64,000 nucleotides of DNA from Wuchereria bancrofti. Taxonomy: Eukaryota > Nematoda > Chromadorea > Rhabditida > Onchocercidae. Position numbers and translations under genes: made by a program. Positions 1-13,745 of this stretch are shown here, in pieces (the first letter of the stretch is position 1; each line of letters opens with the position of its first letter). A model generated the notes under the pieces. It did no database searches. It worked only from the letters and a program-made list of their open reading frames with translations, and was not told the origin of the DNA. The stretch lies in assembly GCA_005281725.1 (NCBI GenBank), contig SSBO01000007.1, positions 1,246,402 to 1,310,401 of the forward strand, in the 5' to 3' direction.

Positions 1-685
1 AGAATGAAAATTGAATTAAATTAAAAAACATTTGGAAAAATTGTCTAACTTTTCTTTTTTTTAACTTTTTTTATTATTTTAATTAGAATTATAATTATAA
101 GGGAAAATTAGAAATGGTTGGACAATAAATATTTGGAAATACTTTATTATCTAATCGATAATAAAAGTACCGCTTATTATATCAAAGAGATTTCTTCTTT
201 TCTCGTTATTAAGGTAATTGAAGTGAGTGATGGAAAAAGTGATAGTAGTAGTAGTAAGTAGTAGTAGCGAAAACATGGCGCAATAATCCATCAAAAAAGT
301 TACGCCGATTGGACTAGGATGGATTCATATGAGATTCCTAAGGGAGTATTCTAAGGACGCATGTTCTAAACATCTTCCATTTTAGCATCAGAACAACAAA
401 TATGAAAACTTTGATTACTACTAAAATATTACTCAAAGGATGAAATAAAAAGTGGTCATTAGCATAATAAACTAACAGAGACAACAGTTTAAGCTTAACT
501 AAAGTCTTAGTGAAAATAACAATGCTTGGCTTTTATTGCAAATCATGGAGAGAAGTCTGTTGTTTTAGTAAACATAGTGATACAATAGTGACAGAAGATA
601 AATTATCAATCAATAGAAGCATGCATACATGTTATTTGAGTTATCATTTGAGAATTAGTAAATAATAGTAAGATGAAAAAGAAAG

Positions 686-710
686 GGAGAGAGAGAGAGA
701 GAGAGCGAGA
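686..710. repeat. (GA)n microsatellite
   Basis: A short run of GA dinucleotides with one C interruption, in an AT-rich intergenic context. Confidence 0.85.
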
Positions 711-3700
711 AAGAGTTAATTTAATCATTTCCGGAATACAATTTCAATACAAATGATTTTATCAGCACTGATGCAATTACAAGCAAACTTAGTAAAGGCA
801 TATTGCATAATAGTTACGAATTGAGTTGTAAAATTGTGCTTGCATTATTTTTTTAAGTAATTGCAGCAATTTAACTGATAACTGATACTATCGCAAACTT
901 ATAAGAAACAAAAAAAAAAAAGATGGAAAAATTAACTTAACGAATAAATAACGAAAAAAAAATTTAGCTTAGTGGGAGAAAAAAAGTTTTTAAAGATTTG
1001 TTAGGAAAATATTTTTGGAGAAAATATGAAGCAAAGGAAGTTATTTTAGTGCGAATGATAATTTTAAATTTCAGATGGAATAAATTATTATCAGTTAGTT
1101 TAATCGAATTTTTTGGGACGAAAAATATTCACAGGAAATGAAGATTTTGTTATTCATGCGTTTTTGTTTATTATATTTTGCAAAAGTACACAACCAGATG
1201 ATTAACTCTTTGAAAAGTTCGTTGTTGTTTGCCTTCAAAAAAAATAAAAAATAAAAAACGTTTGTTTACTTGTTATTTTTCAATAACTAACTGATTTCTT
1301 CTAATTCTCAGTTGCCACCATTTTCATCTCTCAATTTTAATTTACAATTGACAAAGTGTTTGTTCTTATTGGTTGTTGGTTAATCTGAAATAAAACTTAG
1401 TTCACTGTCGAAATTTGCTTTTATTTTGCATATTTGACAAATTTTGCTGAAAAATAAAAATTGGCTTTAAAAATATAAAAGTAACAAAAACAATCGTAAA
1501 CAGATAATTAAAAAATAAATGAAAAAATAGCCCGGTGAGTGATAAGATGAGTATTACGGATAAGCTAATCATTGTTTCGTTATGTTGCAAACATGTAAAC
1601 CTAATGATTAGTGTCTTTTTTTCTTAAGTGAAGGATGAACTTGATAAGCGTAATCAATAATTATCAGTCTGCTTTATTTTTCTTTTTTTGGTGTCATTTA
1701 TAGCATTTGAAAAATGCATTTTTTATATTGACAAAATAATTTCTTGACTAATTGCATAAGTGAAAGGTAACAATTTATTACATTTCACTTAACTTAATTG
1801 TTATGTAATAAAATTTAAGTAACCATAAAATGTGAATGACTATTTGTAACGTAAAATTAACATAATGCTTACTTATGATGCTTAATTAATTCCAAAGGAT
1901 TATAATTAAAGCTTTCAATGAGACAACCTGCTGTTGCAACTTAATCGGTATTTATTTCTTTTTATTCATATATTGCAATATTAATAAAAAACAATCAAAA
2001 AAAAAACTTTATTAACTAACAATGAAAATTTTTAAATAACTACAAAATTTAAATTTAGCAGTTATCTCCTTAATTCCTGTTTTACTATTTCTTTCACTTT
2101 CATGCAACATTTATTAAAGTGATATAAAAAGAACACTACTGATAGCACATTCATACAACCTTTAGTAAAAGTAAATTCACAAACTTTGGCATTTCTTTAT
2201 AAATCATTTTTAAATATCCAAAAAAAAAAATAGCTGGCAAAAGATTTTTTCTCCTTTTTTTAGCTATTTCTTAAAAAATTTTGTAAAAATTTTCAATTCG
2301 CAAACTAAATTCATAAACCGATTCGTTTTAATTCTTCCATCGAATTTTCGAGAAAAGCAATTCATGCAAGACCTGATGAAATAGTTTTGAAAAAAATAAA
2401 ATTTTGGCTGACGAGAAATGATTTGTTGCGAAGTTTTTTTTCTCTCTTTGAATAAAGTTAACGAAAAGCTTCACTTCATTTTACTTTGAAGCGCATTTGC
2501 CATCTCTTACTGCATGTTTAAAATATTTCAAACAAATTTTATGTTTAAGGAAATAAGAAATAAACTTTAACTGGAAGATAAAATGCATGAAATATAATTG
2601 AATCCTAATTCATTTTGAAAATTAGAAATTGAAGCTCATAACGACTGACATATAAGTATTACGTAAATTTACTAAAAGCTATTTATGCATCTGTTAGATA
2701 GGCGTAATAAATACTATGAAATTTTTTCAATGAAAACATATTGAAGTCCGACTGACATATAAATTCATTTTGAAAATTAGAAAAAAAAATCATTCTGAAT
2801 GTTGACCAGTGACTTTGGTGATATGATTGGTTGGCCATCGTTTGATAAGATTTGTTTAATCTTTAGATGTTGGGACCACTCTTATGCATATTTTTCCACT
2901 TAAATTTAAAATGCTGTTGCACGAAACTCACGTATAATTCATTCATTCATTATGTTATTGCTGATTCCGTCCGTCTAATTTCGGTCGAGCTGTAAATAAT
3001 ATTATTCATTTGAATTATTTGAAATAAGTCCTAAAGATATTTTTAAATTTATAATTTGCTATTATGAAACGAAAAAGAAAGTCAGTAGAATGAATCTACC
3101 AACAATATATTATCACTTCGTGATAAGTCAAGGAAAGCTAATTTTCTTCTTAAAAGATGATTGAGCGCTTTATTGTGAAAGTTAATAATTATTTTGAAAT
3201 GAAACAAAACTAATTCTTCTTCAACAATTTAGAATAAATTTACAATTGTTCGTTGGCGGTCGTCACCATCCTCACTTTTAATTATTTGTATCAAAGAAAA
3301 AAACTTTAATCAACAATTTCTAGAATTTCGGATATTCCGAATTTAATAAAGGATCATGAATTTTTTTTTGAATCTCAAAAAGCAATAAGAATGTTTTCAA
3401 TTTTTTTTGCAAAAAAATTCTAGTTTTTAACAAAAAATAAGTAGTGAAAAATTCGAAGATTAAATTCCATTAAATCATTTCGACTAATTACTGATTGTTA
3501 GTATATTGAATAATTACAAAAAAATAATTGAAATGAATCAGTAAGCAACATTGGAATAAATGCATAGAACGATATTCGCAGATAATTTCATAGATAATAA
3601 AATTTCAAAAAAAGGAAAAAAAGGAAGTGTATGTTGTGATAATTAAGCTCTAATAATTGCTGCAAAATTACAATTAAATAAATATTTGTATTTGTTAGTA

Positions 3701-5774
3701 AAGTCAAAAATTAATCACTTCTAACTTGTCAGCAGCTTTTCATTGTTTGCATCTGTTGTATTGATATATGGGATATATATGTTAATTACTTGGCTTGCTT
3801 GTTTATTTGATAAACCAATCCAAAGTTAGAAATACTTTTTGACAAGACGAAATATTTCACAGATATTATTTTAATGCAATAAATTCATAATCACCGAAAT
3901 AATTCATTTGATTAATTTAATTTTCTTTACAACGCTAATTTATAACGTACAAAAAAAAAGTGACGTGTCCAATTTGGAAAGAATTTTTTCTTTTTGCGTA
4001 TAATAACTGAAATGATATCAGGAAGGTATAGATTTGTCATACTGGTTTTAGATTACCGTAGCTGTCGTACCGTACGTCTGTCTTTTGTAAACGATTTAAT
4101 TTAAGAATGACTGTTATACGGTATATCTTTTTTCGTAAATAATTAAAGTTTATTTCTGGAAGGACATCATAGTATGTTTTTTTTTCTTTTTTTCGATATT
4201 AATCCAAGGTAATTTTTGAAAAAATCATGTAGTAAAGGTAGACAAGAAAGATTCGAGTTAAATCCTTATTGATTAATTGTAACTTAATAATTCAGTCATC
4301 TAAAAGAAATTTTAATTTGGCTTGCTATAGCAGTAACATTGTATCATTGGGCACAAACGACTACGATTTAAATTTAAGGCATCAAAACTTGAGTTATACC
4401 TTGATTAATCTTGGATTAATTAATCCCATTCTATCAAATATGCTTTTTTAATTTGAATTCATCTTAGTTTATTAAATGTACACTTATAATATAATCAATA
4501 GATCGACGATATTCTCTTCTTTACTTCCTTTTTGTTTTTTTTTTTAGGAAAAATGAATATATCGACAAATAATAAATACAATTTTTAATTATTATCAGTA
4601 AAAAAAATAATCAACTCTGTTGCTTTTTAAGTTTTAATAAGCTATGTAAAAGCTTTAATTACCACTTATAGAAGTGTTAGATAGCTTGAATCCGTTAGAT
4701 AACTGAGAACTAATTAATTAATTAATTGATATCTTCCTCATGATAAGACCAATCAATCATATTTCGAATACGTAACAAATGTTTATTCATTCTTTCTGTT
4801 TGTTCGAATTCAATAAAAGAATTTGTGTTTGAAAAATCAATCGAGCGAAAAAAAGTGAGATAAAAGGTGATGAATTAGGTAATGGAAGAGGAAGGAAAAA
4901 TTTTATTGACGAAACCATTATTGATATTAAATGAATAATTTTGCTAGATTTCAGGTCTATCAGTGTCCCATTGCTGCCCAAATGAGTTACAGCAGTTGTT
5001 GTCGAAATAACCAAGAATAAAACTTTATTTGATGGACCGAAATGGAAATAAAAAGGAAAAAAACAGCTAATATATTTTTGAATAAATATAAATAATAAGC
5101 GGTTGGTTTTCTGATAACAAAATTGATTTTTTTTCGCCAATATAATTACTAATTTTCCTTTCCAAATATTTGCCAATTGCTCTCAAATTGCACATTTATG
5201 AAGCATTTAGTAATTTATTCAATGGAAATTCAAATTATTAAATTATTAGAATGGGTACTGTAATTTCGTGATTCTTCATAAATTGTTAAAAATCCTTTTA
5301 AATGCTTCAAAGAAATTAAGAAATGATTAATTAATTTCACGAGAAAAAAACTTTCTCTTACAATATGATGCTGTAAAGTATCATAAGTTAAAATATAAAA
5401 TGAGAAAAGATAAATACTTTTACATTACTTATCACCATGAGACAGTGCTCAAATGATAACTAAGCTCATTATTTTAAAAGACCATTACTTCAATAAATTG
5501 CTGTTAGGAATAAATTATAGGCCTAACAAACAAAACTACTTTCCCTAAAAAGATAGATTAGTCTATAAATGAGACAATCCATGTCTTAAAAAAAATTTTC
5601 TTTTTTTTTGAATTTTATTTGTGAGAAAAGAGAGGAAAAGGAAAAAAATAAAGAATGATAGATGTGAGATGAAGGAGAAATTGTGGAAATAGTTAAACTT
5701 TACCTTTTTCTCAAACAATTCATTCATCTATTTGTAAGCATATGAGAAATAAGCAAGTTTGAGTGTCACATATA

Positions 5775-5775
<1 letters not shown>

Positions 5776-5860
<85 letters not shown>
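5776..5860. repeat. (CA)n microsatellite, 85 bp
   Basis: Uninterrupted CA dinucleotides across 85 bases. It makes a spurious His-Thr reading frame that should not be annotated as a gene. A complementary TG-rich tract lies about 365 bp downstream. Confidence 0.97.
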
Positions 5861-5862
<2 letters not shown>

Positions 5863-6224
5863 TTATAGGCCTTACTGATAATTTTGTCCAATATTCAATA
5901 TTTATTTACTATGCCTGTAAGAAATATTTTCAAATGCTTTTCCATTTTAGACTAAGGCTTGTGATATTGCAAATTGCTTCACTTCCTTAATGTTCTTCAG
6001 CGTTTCATTTTTTTTTTCTTTTTCTATATGAAATGCTCAATTGAAATGTGATAATAATGTAAGTAAACAATAACTTAGTGATATGATAAAGCTTTATTCA
6101 AAAATGTTTTAATTCTAATTTTCTTTTCTAATTAATGAATCAATAGATTGATGAATCGATGGATAAATAGTAATGTTGGAATGTGTAAATGAATCGAACG
6201 GCAACGAAAAACAAATTTATCAAT

Positions 6225-6353
6225 CTGTGTGTGTCTGTCTTTTGTCTGTCCGTGTGTCTGTCTCAGTGTGTATGTGTGTGTGTGAGTGTGTGTATGTGAG
6301 AGTGAGTGAGTGTGTGTATGTGTGTATGTGTGTGTGTCTGTGCATATGGGTGT
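6225..6353. repeat. (TG)n-rich imperfect microsatellite
   Basis: About 130 bases of TG repeats interrupted by CTG, TATG and AGTG units. It is complementary in composition to the CA tract at 5776-5860. Its Val/Cys-rich translation is an artefact. Confidence 0.9.
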
Positions 6354-6507
6354 GTCAAATTTTTCATGGCTTAAATGGTAGCCAAAATAGCAAAATTAAT
6401 CCTCAATTTGTTAGGAGATTTGACTTCGAATTTTGATTTTCAATTTAATTTGGAAAACATCAGCTTTACTGGGAAACTCATTAGCTTGCATTGGATTAGT
6501 TTTGTTT

Positions 6508-6528
6508 GTTGTTGTTGTTGTTGTTGTT
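6508..6528. repeat. (GTT)n microsatellite
   Basis: Seven or so tandem GTT units following the TG-rich tract. Confidence 0.85.
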
Positions 6529-9500
6529 TTGGCTGTCACTTAAGTTTGAGTTAGAATGATTAATAATTGCTTTGCTAATATGTTTTGTATTAGAAATAAG
6601 AACGTTAGCAATCTTCGAAATATTTCAAAACATTTCCTATTCCTGTCAAATTTTTTAACTATTTTCAAATGCTTAATATATTCAAATGATAGTAAATTTA
6701 AAAAAAAAAAAGAAATTATGACAGTAATAGGAAGAGAGCACTAATATTGATTGACGATAATGTATAATAATGTTATTCATAATTCGTAGTGATCATTTAA
6801 ATATATTAAAATGATGACGAAATAATCATTTTAATTACTTGATTAATAAGGATGCTAATGAGGTGAGTGGAACCAATTAATTGGTGGACTCAATTACACT
6901 ATAATCAAAAATAATCATTAGTTATTATGCAAATAATTATCCTGAATGTTTTACATTTACTTTCATGCGTGTCTAACTTGTGTCTTTTCTTTCTTTTTTT
7001 TTCACTTTCAAAACAAAAGAAAAAAAAGAAGAAAATTCACAAAAAATGTAAAAGTACATGGGGTTATAGTAAACTGGCGAAAATGAATAAAGCAATTGAA
7101 AGGAATGAACAAAATAAAGGGAAACAATGAGGGCAAATGATAAATGATTAGATAAAATGATATGATCATTCTTCCCTTTCTCTTTCCATTCATTCAAATT
7201 TAGAAATAAAAAAGGAGTTGACAGCATTTACAAAGACAACAAGATGAAAAGGCAAATGCTTTTGACTATAATCAAATTTCAATGTGTCGTAATTTTGAAA
7301 AACATATTGAGGAAAAGAAGATTTCGTTTATTACTAACATTTTGTGAATTTTTTCTTTTTCATTATTGTTAGTATTTTATATTATAATTTAACATTTAGG
7401 AAACATTTAAGAAGTGAATAAAGCAACAATTCAATACCATTATTTAATGTAAACATTTTAAATTTAAATATTAGTGTTAAAAGACTTCTACTTTTTGTCC
7501 ATAAAAAAAGTATTAAAATAATAAAATTATTGTGCCTAACAGATAATTTAATCAATAAGAATGATAACAGGCTGAATTTCATAAATTATTTTCAAAGCTT
7601 ATTATTCTGAAATTGCCCAATGGCCTATCAAGAAATCAAAAGTCTTCATTTGTTCAATTTTACAGAATACTTCATTATCTTTTATCCATTTGTTTCAGGG
7701 AGCATCTCTTAATGACAAAATGAAATTTACATTTATCATAATGTCATATTACTGATCAATAAATCGACCGGTATTTAGCATGCATTTGAAAAGTAAAATT
7801 GATGAATTTAATTTGTCAATGCGTTTGTATTTTCATAAGCATACATTTACATTTACATCATAACACTGGTGATAAATTCATTTTTAAACGAATATATGAA
7901 AAATATATTGGAAAGATATGATTGCATATTACTATGATTTTATGCTCAATTTGAAGTATGAAGAAATTTTTTCAAATTTTTAAGCACTTAATCTAATGCA
8001 TATACTTTATGCCAATTTTTTTTTTAAAGGATAAGAAAAAACGTATCTAAGAATTTGAATTGACATCATAAATTTCTTTCAAGAAAAGCAGTGCAAGTAT
8101 TTTATTGGAGATAAAATGATTGGAATTATTTTTGTAAATATTTGAACTTTGAAAAAAAAATGAATGAGGAATAAAAGAAAGGAAATGAAAAGAAAAGAAA
8201 TTTGGAAATATTTAGATTAAATTTCTTTGTGCATGAAAGAATTATTCATTTTTATTATTCATTTGTAAGATTTTTTATGAAAAGTGCCGAATTCAACAAA
8301 TTAAACTATGATAGAATAAATTGAAATATGTTTATCAATAATGTTTTAACATCTTAAAAAAAAAAATTTTACACAGTTCAAATAGAATAATTAGAAGAAA
8401 TGAACAATAGCAATATTAAATATTTTATCATTTCATAAGCATTAAAGTCGAGTGAAAACCATAACTAATTAGCATTCGACCAATTCTTTTTTTTTTTGCT
8501 GGAAAAAGAAAAATGAATGCAACTGATAAATTTGGGAAAAATTACAGAATTAAGTTTTTTTTAAAAAAAAATGAACCATTTTTAAACTAATTAGAAGTTA
8601 AACTAAATCAACGAAGTAATGAGTTTTTCTTGCGTGCATACATGCAAATGCATGTTGTGCACAGACAAATGTGCATGCAAAAGTAAATATTTAATCCTAA
8701 TTTATTTAAATTATTCTTCACATGCATATATCTAATAATCGATTAAACTTTAAACTTTAATTGTTTAAATTTTTGCTCACGCATAAAATGAAATGAGATT
8801 GATTGTAACTTCAAATATTTAACTTTTTATCGAATATTTATTTGAATTTAAACATGAACAAATAAATCAGACAAAATAGCTCAATGATCATAATAATGTC
8901 ATACAGTCCTGCATCATAAGATTTCATTGTCAGGAGGACGACATTTGACAATGAATGACGAATCTGTGCAGAATTGAATACATTCAATTAATCTGTGTCA
9001 TATTTTGAATTTCAATTCTTATTTCATTATTAAAAATTGCTAGCATTAAACATGAAACTTCTTTTAAAAAATTTATTCACTATAATAATGATATAACAGA
9101 AAAATCAGTAATAGAAATATGCATGTAATTCACTAATCAATAATCAAATTTTACATGTTCAACTTGAAGAAATTCAACTTGTTTGAAAAAATGATAAACA
9201 AAAAACACGAAAAACTTTTAATCAAATTTTAACTCATTTAATTTAGTTCTCTTTTCTTTCCTAATTTCTCATAAGTAATCAAAATTTGCGTAATTTGAAA
9301 ATGAAAAGAAAACGAAGCTTATGTGCATTGCCAATGATTTTTTCTCTTTTTGAAAATAAGCTCATAATACTTTAATATTTGAAAATATTTTAAAGTAATT
9401 TTTTTGTGATGATAACAGCTAATAATTGTTCCTATCATAGTTTTCTATTTATTAGGACAGGTATTTTTCAACTGCTCTTATCATGAATGACCGATACTTA

Positions 9501-10500
9501 AGGATAATACTTATAACTGATAAATTATGCATTAGCTTCACTGAGCAGAACAATTTAGTCTAAATCCTGATGTCTTATCAATTACATCGGTACTCTTTCC
9601 TCTAATATTATCAGTTTCAATTATTTGCATCAATGTCCCCTTCGAAATATGCAGGATTTCTTTCACTGTAAAACTCAAAATTCAAATAGAATTTTTTTAA
9701 AAAAAAAGAAAGAAAAGGAAATAAATGAAAAAGACTAAAAAAAGAAATGCAAAAAAAAAATTTATCTTAGAATGATAAGAAGTAAGCAAGAAAAAATAAA
9801 TGAAAAAAGAAGGAAAAATTTTAAAGAAAGTGCTTGAAAATTAATTACAATATATTTTGTGATATAACATTCAAACTTTAAAAGTACACACCAAATATTT
9901 AAATGATTACAAACAATAATATCAAATATAAAAATTCGAATCAAAAGAATGCCGGTAATTGGCTTAAAATAGCATTGATTAGTGATAAGTGATATGATTC
10001 ATCAAAAAGAAAAAATTCATTTAAAGTCAAGTAAAATTTTATTATTTAAATAAAAGGCAAAAAAAAAGGAAGATTTAGATATTACTGCTACTGCTATCGT
10101 CATTTGGTAAGCACAAAGACAAGCAAATGAAATTTTGAAATCGATGAAAGAGTGTTAGGACGTTATTTACTAAAAGCATGAGGACTTTTAGATAATTCTA
10201 ATTTCATGATTAAATTTTAAATCTAACTGTAATTGAACTATAATTTGATTTAATCTCAATCAATATTTTTTTTCTTTGCTATAAGAAAACAATCCTCCTT
10301 GGTTAAAAAAAAGAGAAAAATGGTAGTTTTTTCTTTTTTCCATTAGATGATATTTTTATCAGAAAATTAACCCATTAGAAGAATTTCTTTAACAAAGTGG
10401 TACTAATTAGTAATTGGAAAATTATTGCTCAAAGAAATCTTTGATGAAAACATAAATGTAATAAACTTTTTTAAACAAATAATTTAAATATCAATTTTGA

Positions 10501-13500
10501 TTAACACCATTTAATGTTAATCAGCTGTTGATCTACAAAGTATAATCCATATGAAAGATTTCGCCATCTCCACTGAACTGATTGCACCGTACTTGGAAAA
10601 CATTCTGTCCACGAACTCCATGGTAAAGTTGAAATTTCCTGATAATTACATCGATGCCTCATGTTATCTGCTGATGCTATCTGAAATAAACTTTTTTAAA
10701 TTTGAATGGCCATTTATTTATAACTTTAATGAATTTAATGACTAATTAATTAAAATAGAAGCATAGAAATTTTTATTTCTTTCATGACACCAACCAACAA
10801 AAAAAACGTCAACTTTTAGAATTAAATTCAAATTTAGCGTATTATATTGCATTGCAAACATAACAAGCTTAGAACCAATAAACTAATTAACCTGTCTCAT
10901 TAGTAAATTATGTTCATCATTTTCCAACCGAATTAAACGCTCAGAATTAAGCATCCCATATGCTGTAAATGAAATCCACCAACCTGAAAAATGATTACGA
11001 TGACAAATTTGACTGACTAAATTAATTTACTATATTTTCAGCTAAGTTCAAGGTTCAATATTTAGCAATTTGAAGTTAATTTATAAATAATCTACCCTTT
11101 GTTATATGTTTTTAGCACTTGAAATAAAATATTCAGATTATCATTAAATGCTATTGTGATATGGACTCATTTATTCTGACATGAAATATATGAAGAAGAA
11201 TTAAAAGTTACAAGTAGAAATTCTTAATTTACCAAACATAGCAATAATAAAAATAATAAATGTTATTGATAAGATTATAAATGTCATGCAGAATGATATT
11301 TTAGCATAAAGCCGTATTCGGCGCTTCACTTTCACTTCCAGAATTTTTGGATCGTAATGCAGAGGCGCCTGCAAGAACTAAAATAAAATTGAGTAAAGAA
11401 TGAAGTCGAAAAATTAACGGCCATATATATTGTATTCTTCAGATTAAGTATAGTCGGTGGAAAACCGGAAATAACTCCACTCAGACTTGCACTTACCGAT
11501 ACCAATTTTCTTCTAAATTCAATGTAATATTTTAATTTTAAGATTCACTTTAATTAGTCTAACTTTAAATTAGACATTTTCAAATTGTAAGTCTTCATTT
11601 TACACTGTAAAATATGTAAAAATCCTTTCTATCATCATAAATAAGTTTTTCAAGTTTTTCGCAATATTTAAGTAAGATGAACCGCTGTCCCTTGTGTACG
11701 GTCGTCATCCAAAATATACGTAGACTCGTTCGGGAGTGGTAAATTTAATGACGCAGGTATTTGCTTTGCTGTTTGCGCTTCTTGTAGTGTAACGTCAGAT
11801 TGTGTTCGATCAAGTAAGAGAACAGAATCTGTTTCATTAATACTTAAAGTTAGTTTTTGATTAAACTTTCTTTGAAAATGAAAAATGGAATTTATTAATA
11901 ATTAGTTGTTCATTTCTATCATGCCAATATCATTACTTAATAAGAATATGCAAACAAATTTTCTAAATCACACATGAGTTTATTGTTTTTATTTGCTAAT
12001 AGGTTTCTCTTTTTTTTTCTGATTGAAACGCTTTTTTTTGAATTTATACCTTTATTTGAAAACGTGATAAAATTACGGGTCCATGTTGTCTTGGTGACAA
12101 AGGTCGTTCATTTGTTCGATGAAGAAATGCCGACAGTTAGACAAACAATCAGATATTAAGCGTAGAAAAAGACTAATAGAAGGAAATGATATTACCAAAT
12201 ATAATTTTTTTTTTTCAAATTTATCAAAACTAATGACTATCAACTTTGTCGATAGTTGACAATTATTGCATATTGACGGACAATTAGCTACAAGTATGTA
12301 CAGTTTCCATTACAGTATCCTACCGTATTTGGATAAAAATATAATCATGCAGTCTGTAAATAGTTTTATTCAAATTTTGATCAAGTGGTACTATACCTGC
12401 TTTTGTTACTATGTTTTTTTGAATATCTTCGTTTGATTTAATTTTTAATTGAACAGATGGCTCTTTACCTAATTCTCCATCTTCCACTATTGATTCTTCC
12501 AAACGTTCCAACGGTTTCGGTATTTTTTTCCCCTGAAGAAAAAGGATAACAGTGATAATTTAACATCGGTGATACGTATGATAGATTTAGAATTCAAGAA
12601 TATGAAAATTCCTATTAGCTATTAAGATTAAATCAAACCATTGAAATAATCGATAGAAGTAAAAGTGATGTGGAAATTATTCCAGTAAAAGATACGCATA
12701 ATGCGCAAATAGTCAGTGTAGCTAATATTATTCATTTATGTGTTTTGATATATTACAAATTTGCGCTTCATTATATTTGGGAAAAAACAGAACTATACTT
12801 TTCGAATCTTAAGTGATATATTAAGTAGATTGCGAATTTTCGTCAAATTGCGAAGAGAGCTTTTCTTGGCTGCTGAACTTTCCGGTTCTTTCCTTTTTAA
12901 CTCATTTTCATCCTTTGCTTTGCTATCTTTACTTCTGAATAATTTGTAATTATTTAATAGAATATCAACATTTCGTTCCCTATCATTTTTTTGAAAAACT
13001 CATAAAATTTCTAATATTTCGGAGCTTCTCAAAATTTAACAGTAGGCTTTTAAAAAATTTACGCTGCTAAATTCTTCAAGCTGGCGTTTTTTGGCGATGT
13101 ATTTGTTTTTGGGAAATTGCCATTTCCTATAAATCCGTTTATTGTTTATTTTTATGTTTATTGTTTGTTTTTGACTATTTATTGCTTTATTATTTATTTT
13201 ATGTACTTCATTGTTTATTTTACGTTTATTTTACTATTTATTGTTTATTTTTTAAATTAAGTAGACAAGCAAACCGGAAGCATTTGAGCCGCAAAACTAA
13301 GTAAAGAAACTTCTGAAAGCTCTAGATGCAAATCTTTACCATTCTCAATTTAACAAATCTTTTTTACAGTACTTCATAGTATTTTAAATGCTTTTTTGGC
13401 TAAAATTCTTTATAAAAATTTTTGAAGAGTTTTTACGTTTTCTTAATTTAAGTACTTTCTCTAATTAATTTACTTTTTAGAGATTATGTGTGAAAATTCA

Positions 13501-13745
13501 ATTTTGTTATGTCATTTTGAAAAGTCCCTCAAATGCTCATCTTAGAGACTATTTTGAAAGATAAGCAAAGTAACCTGCCAACTTCTAAAATGCAAAGGTA
13601 AAAATCTATATCTATCTAGCAATCAATCCTTATTATTTCGTCTGCAGAAATTTCTGAGATAATTTGATCCGCGATCAAAATGATACTTTCCCTGCGTACC
13701 AGCAGTTAGATATTCACTAATTGGCATGGAGAGATCGCCTAACAT
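10501..13745 (-). CDS. Single-pass membrane protein with a WSxWTxC motif, 7 exons
   Basis: I do not recognise this gene. Exons on the minus strand, 5' to 3': 13745-13687, 12934-12799, 12532-12397, 11828-11683, 11368-11233, 10983-10892, 10680-10501. All junction phases agree and the model gives about 294 aa. Residues 1-180 are hydrophilic and charged, with no signal peptide (Lys/Glu-rich linker at about 21-110). A hydrophobic membrane segment lies near 181-208 and starts ISFCMTFIILSITFIIF. After it come about 85 residues with two cysteines, the motif PWSSWTEC, then VQWRWRN and an NLS glycosylation site. WSxWTxC is the opening of thrombospondin type-1 repeats and WxxW is a C-mannosylation signal, but the usual CGxG and later cysteines are absent. 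A type II topology with this part outside is inferred. The end is uncertain: TAA at 10501 follows a possible donor at 10536, so further exons could exist. The exon at 11828 has a weak acceptor. The first ATG follows a TGTAG acceptor-like site. DMAP1 starts divergently 1.56 kb away. Confidence 0.62.

Larger units (their letters stand above)
1..10500. other. gene-poor AT-rich stretch
   Basis: No exon chain could be built here on either strand. The sequence is dominated by A and T runs, simple repeats and short chance reading frames rich in F, I, K and N. Short patches of higher complexity (near 290-400, 4030-4100, 4940-5010 and 8890-8990) have no consistent splice partners. It could be intergenic or hold large introns of a gene outside the window. 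The membrane-protein gene ending near 10501 might extend into it if its last donor-like site is used. Confidence 0.6.

Noticed and set aside
5763..5990. Open frame rich in His-Thr
   Set aside because: It is the translation of the CA microsatellite.
6973..7227. Overlapping short frames on both strands
   Set aside because: They arise from A/T-rich low-complexity sequence, with no splice sites or homology.
8885..8990. Minus frame SNVVLLTMKSYDAGLYDII, faintly immunoglobulin-like
   Set aside because: No usable donor and no conserved cysteines or tryptophan. I could not join it to the membrane-protein gene with confidence.
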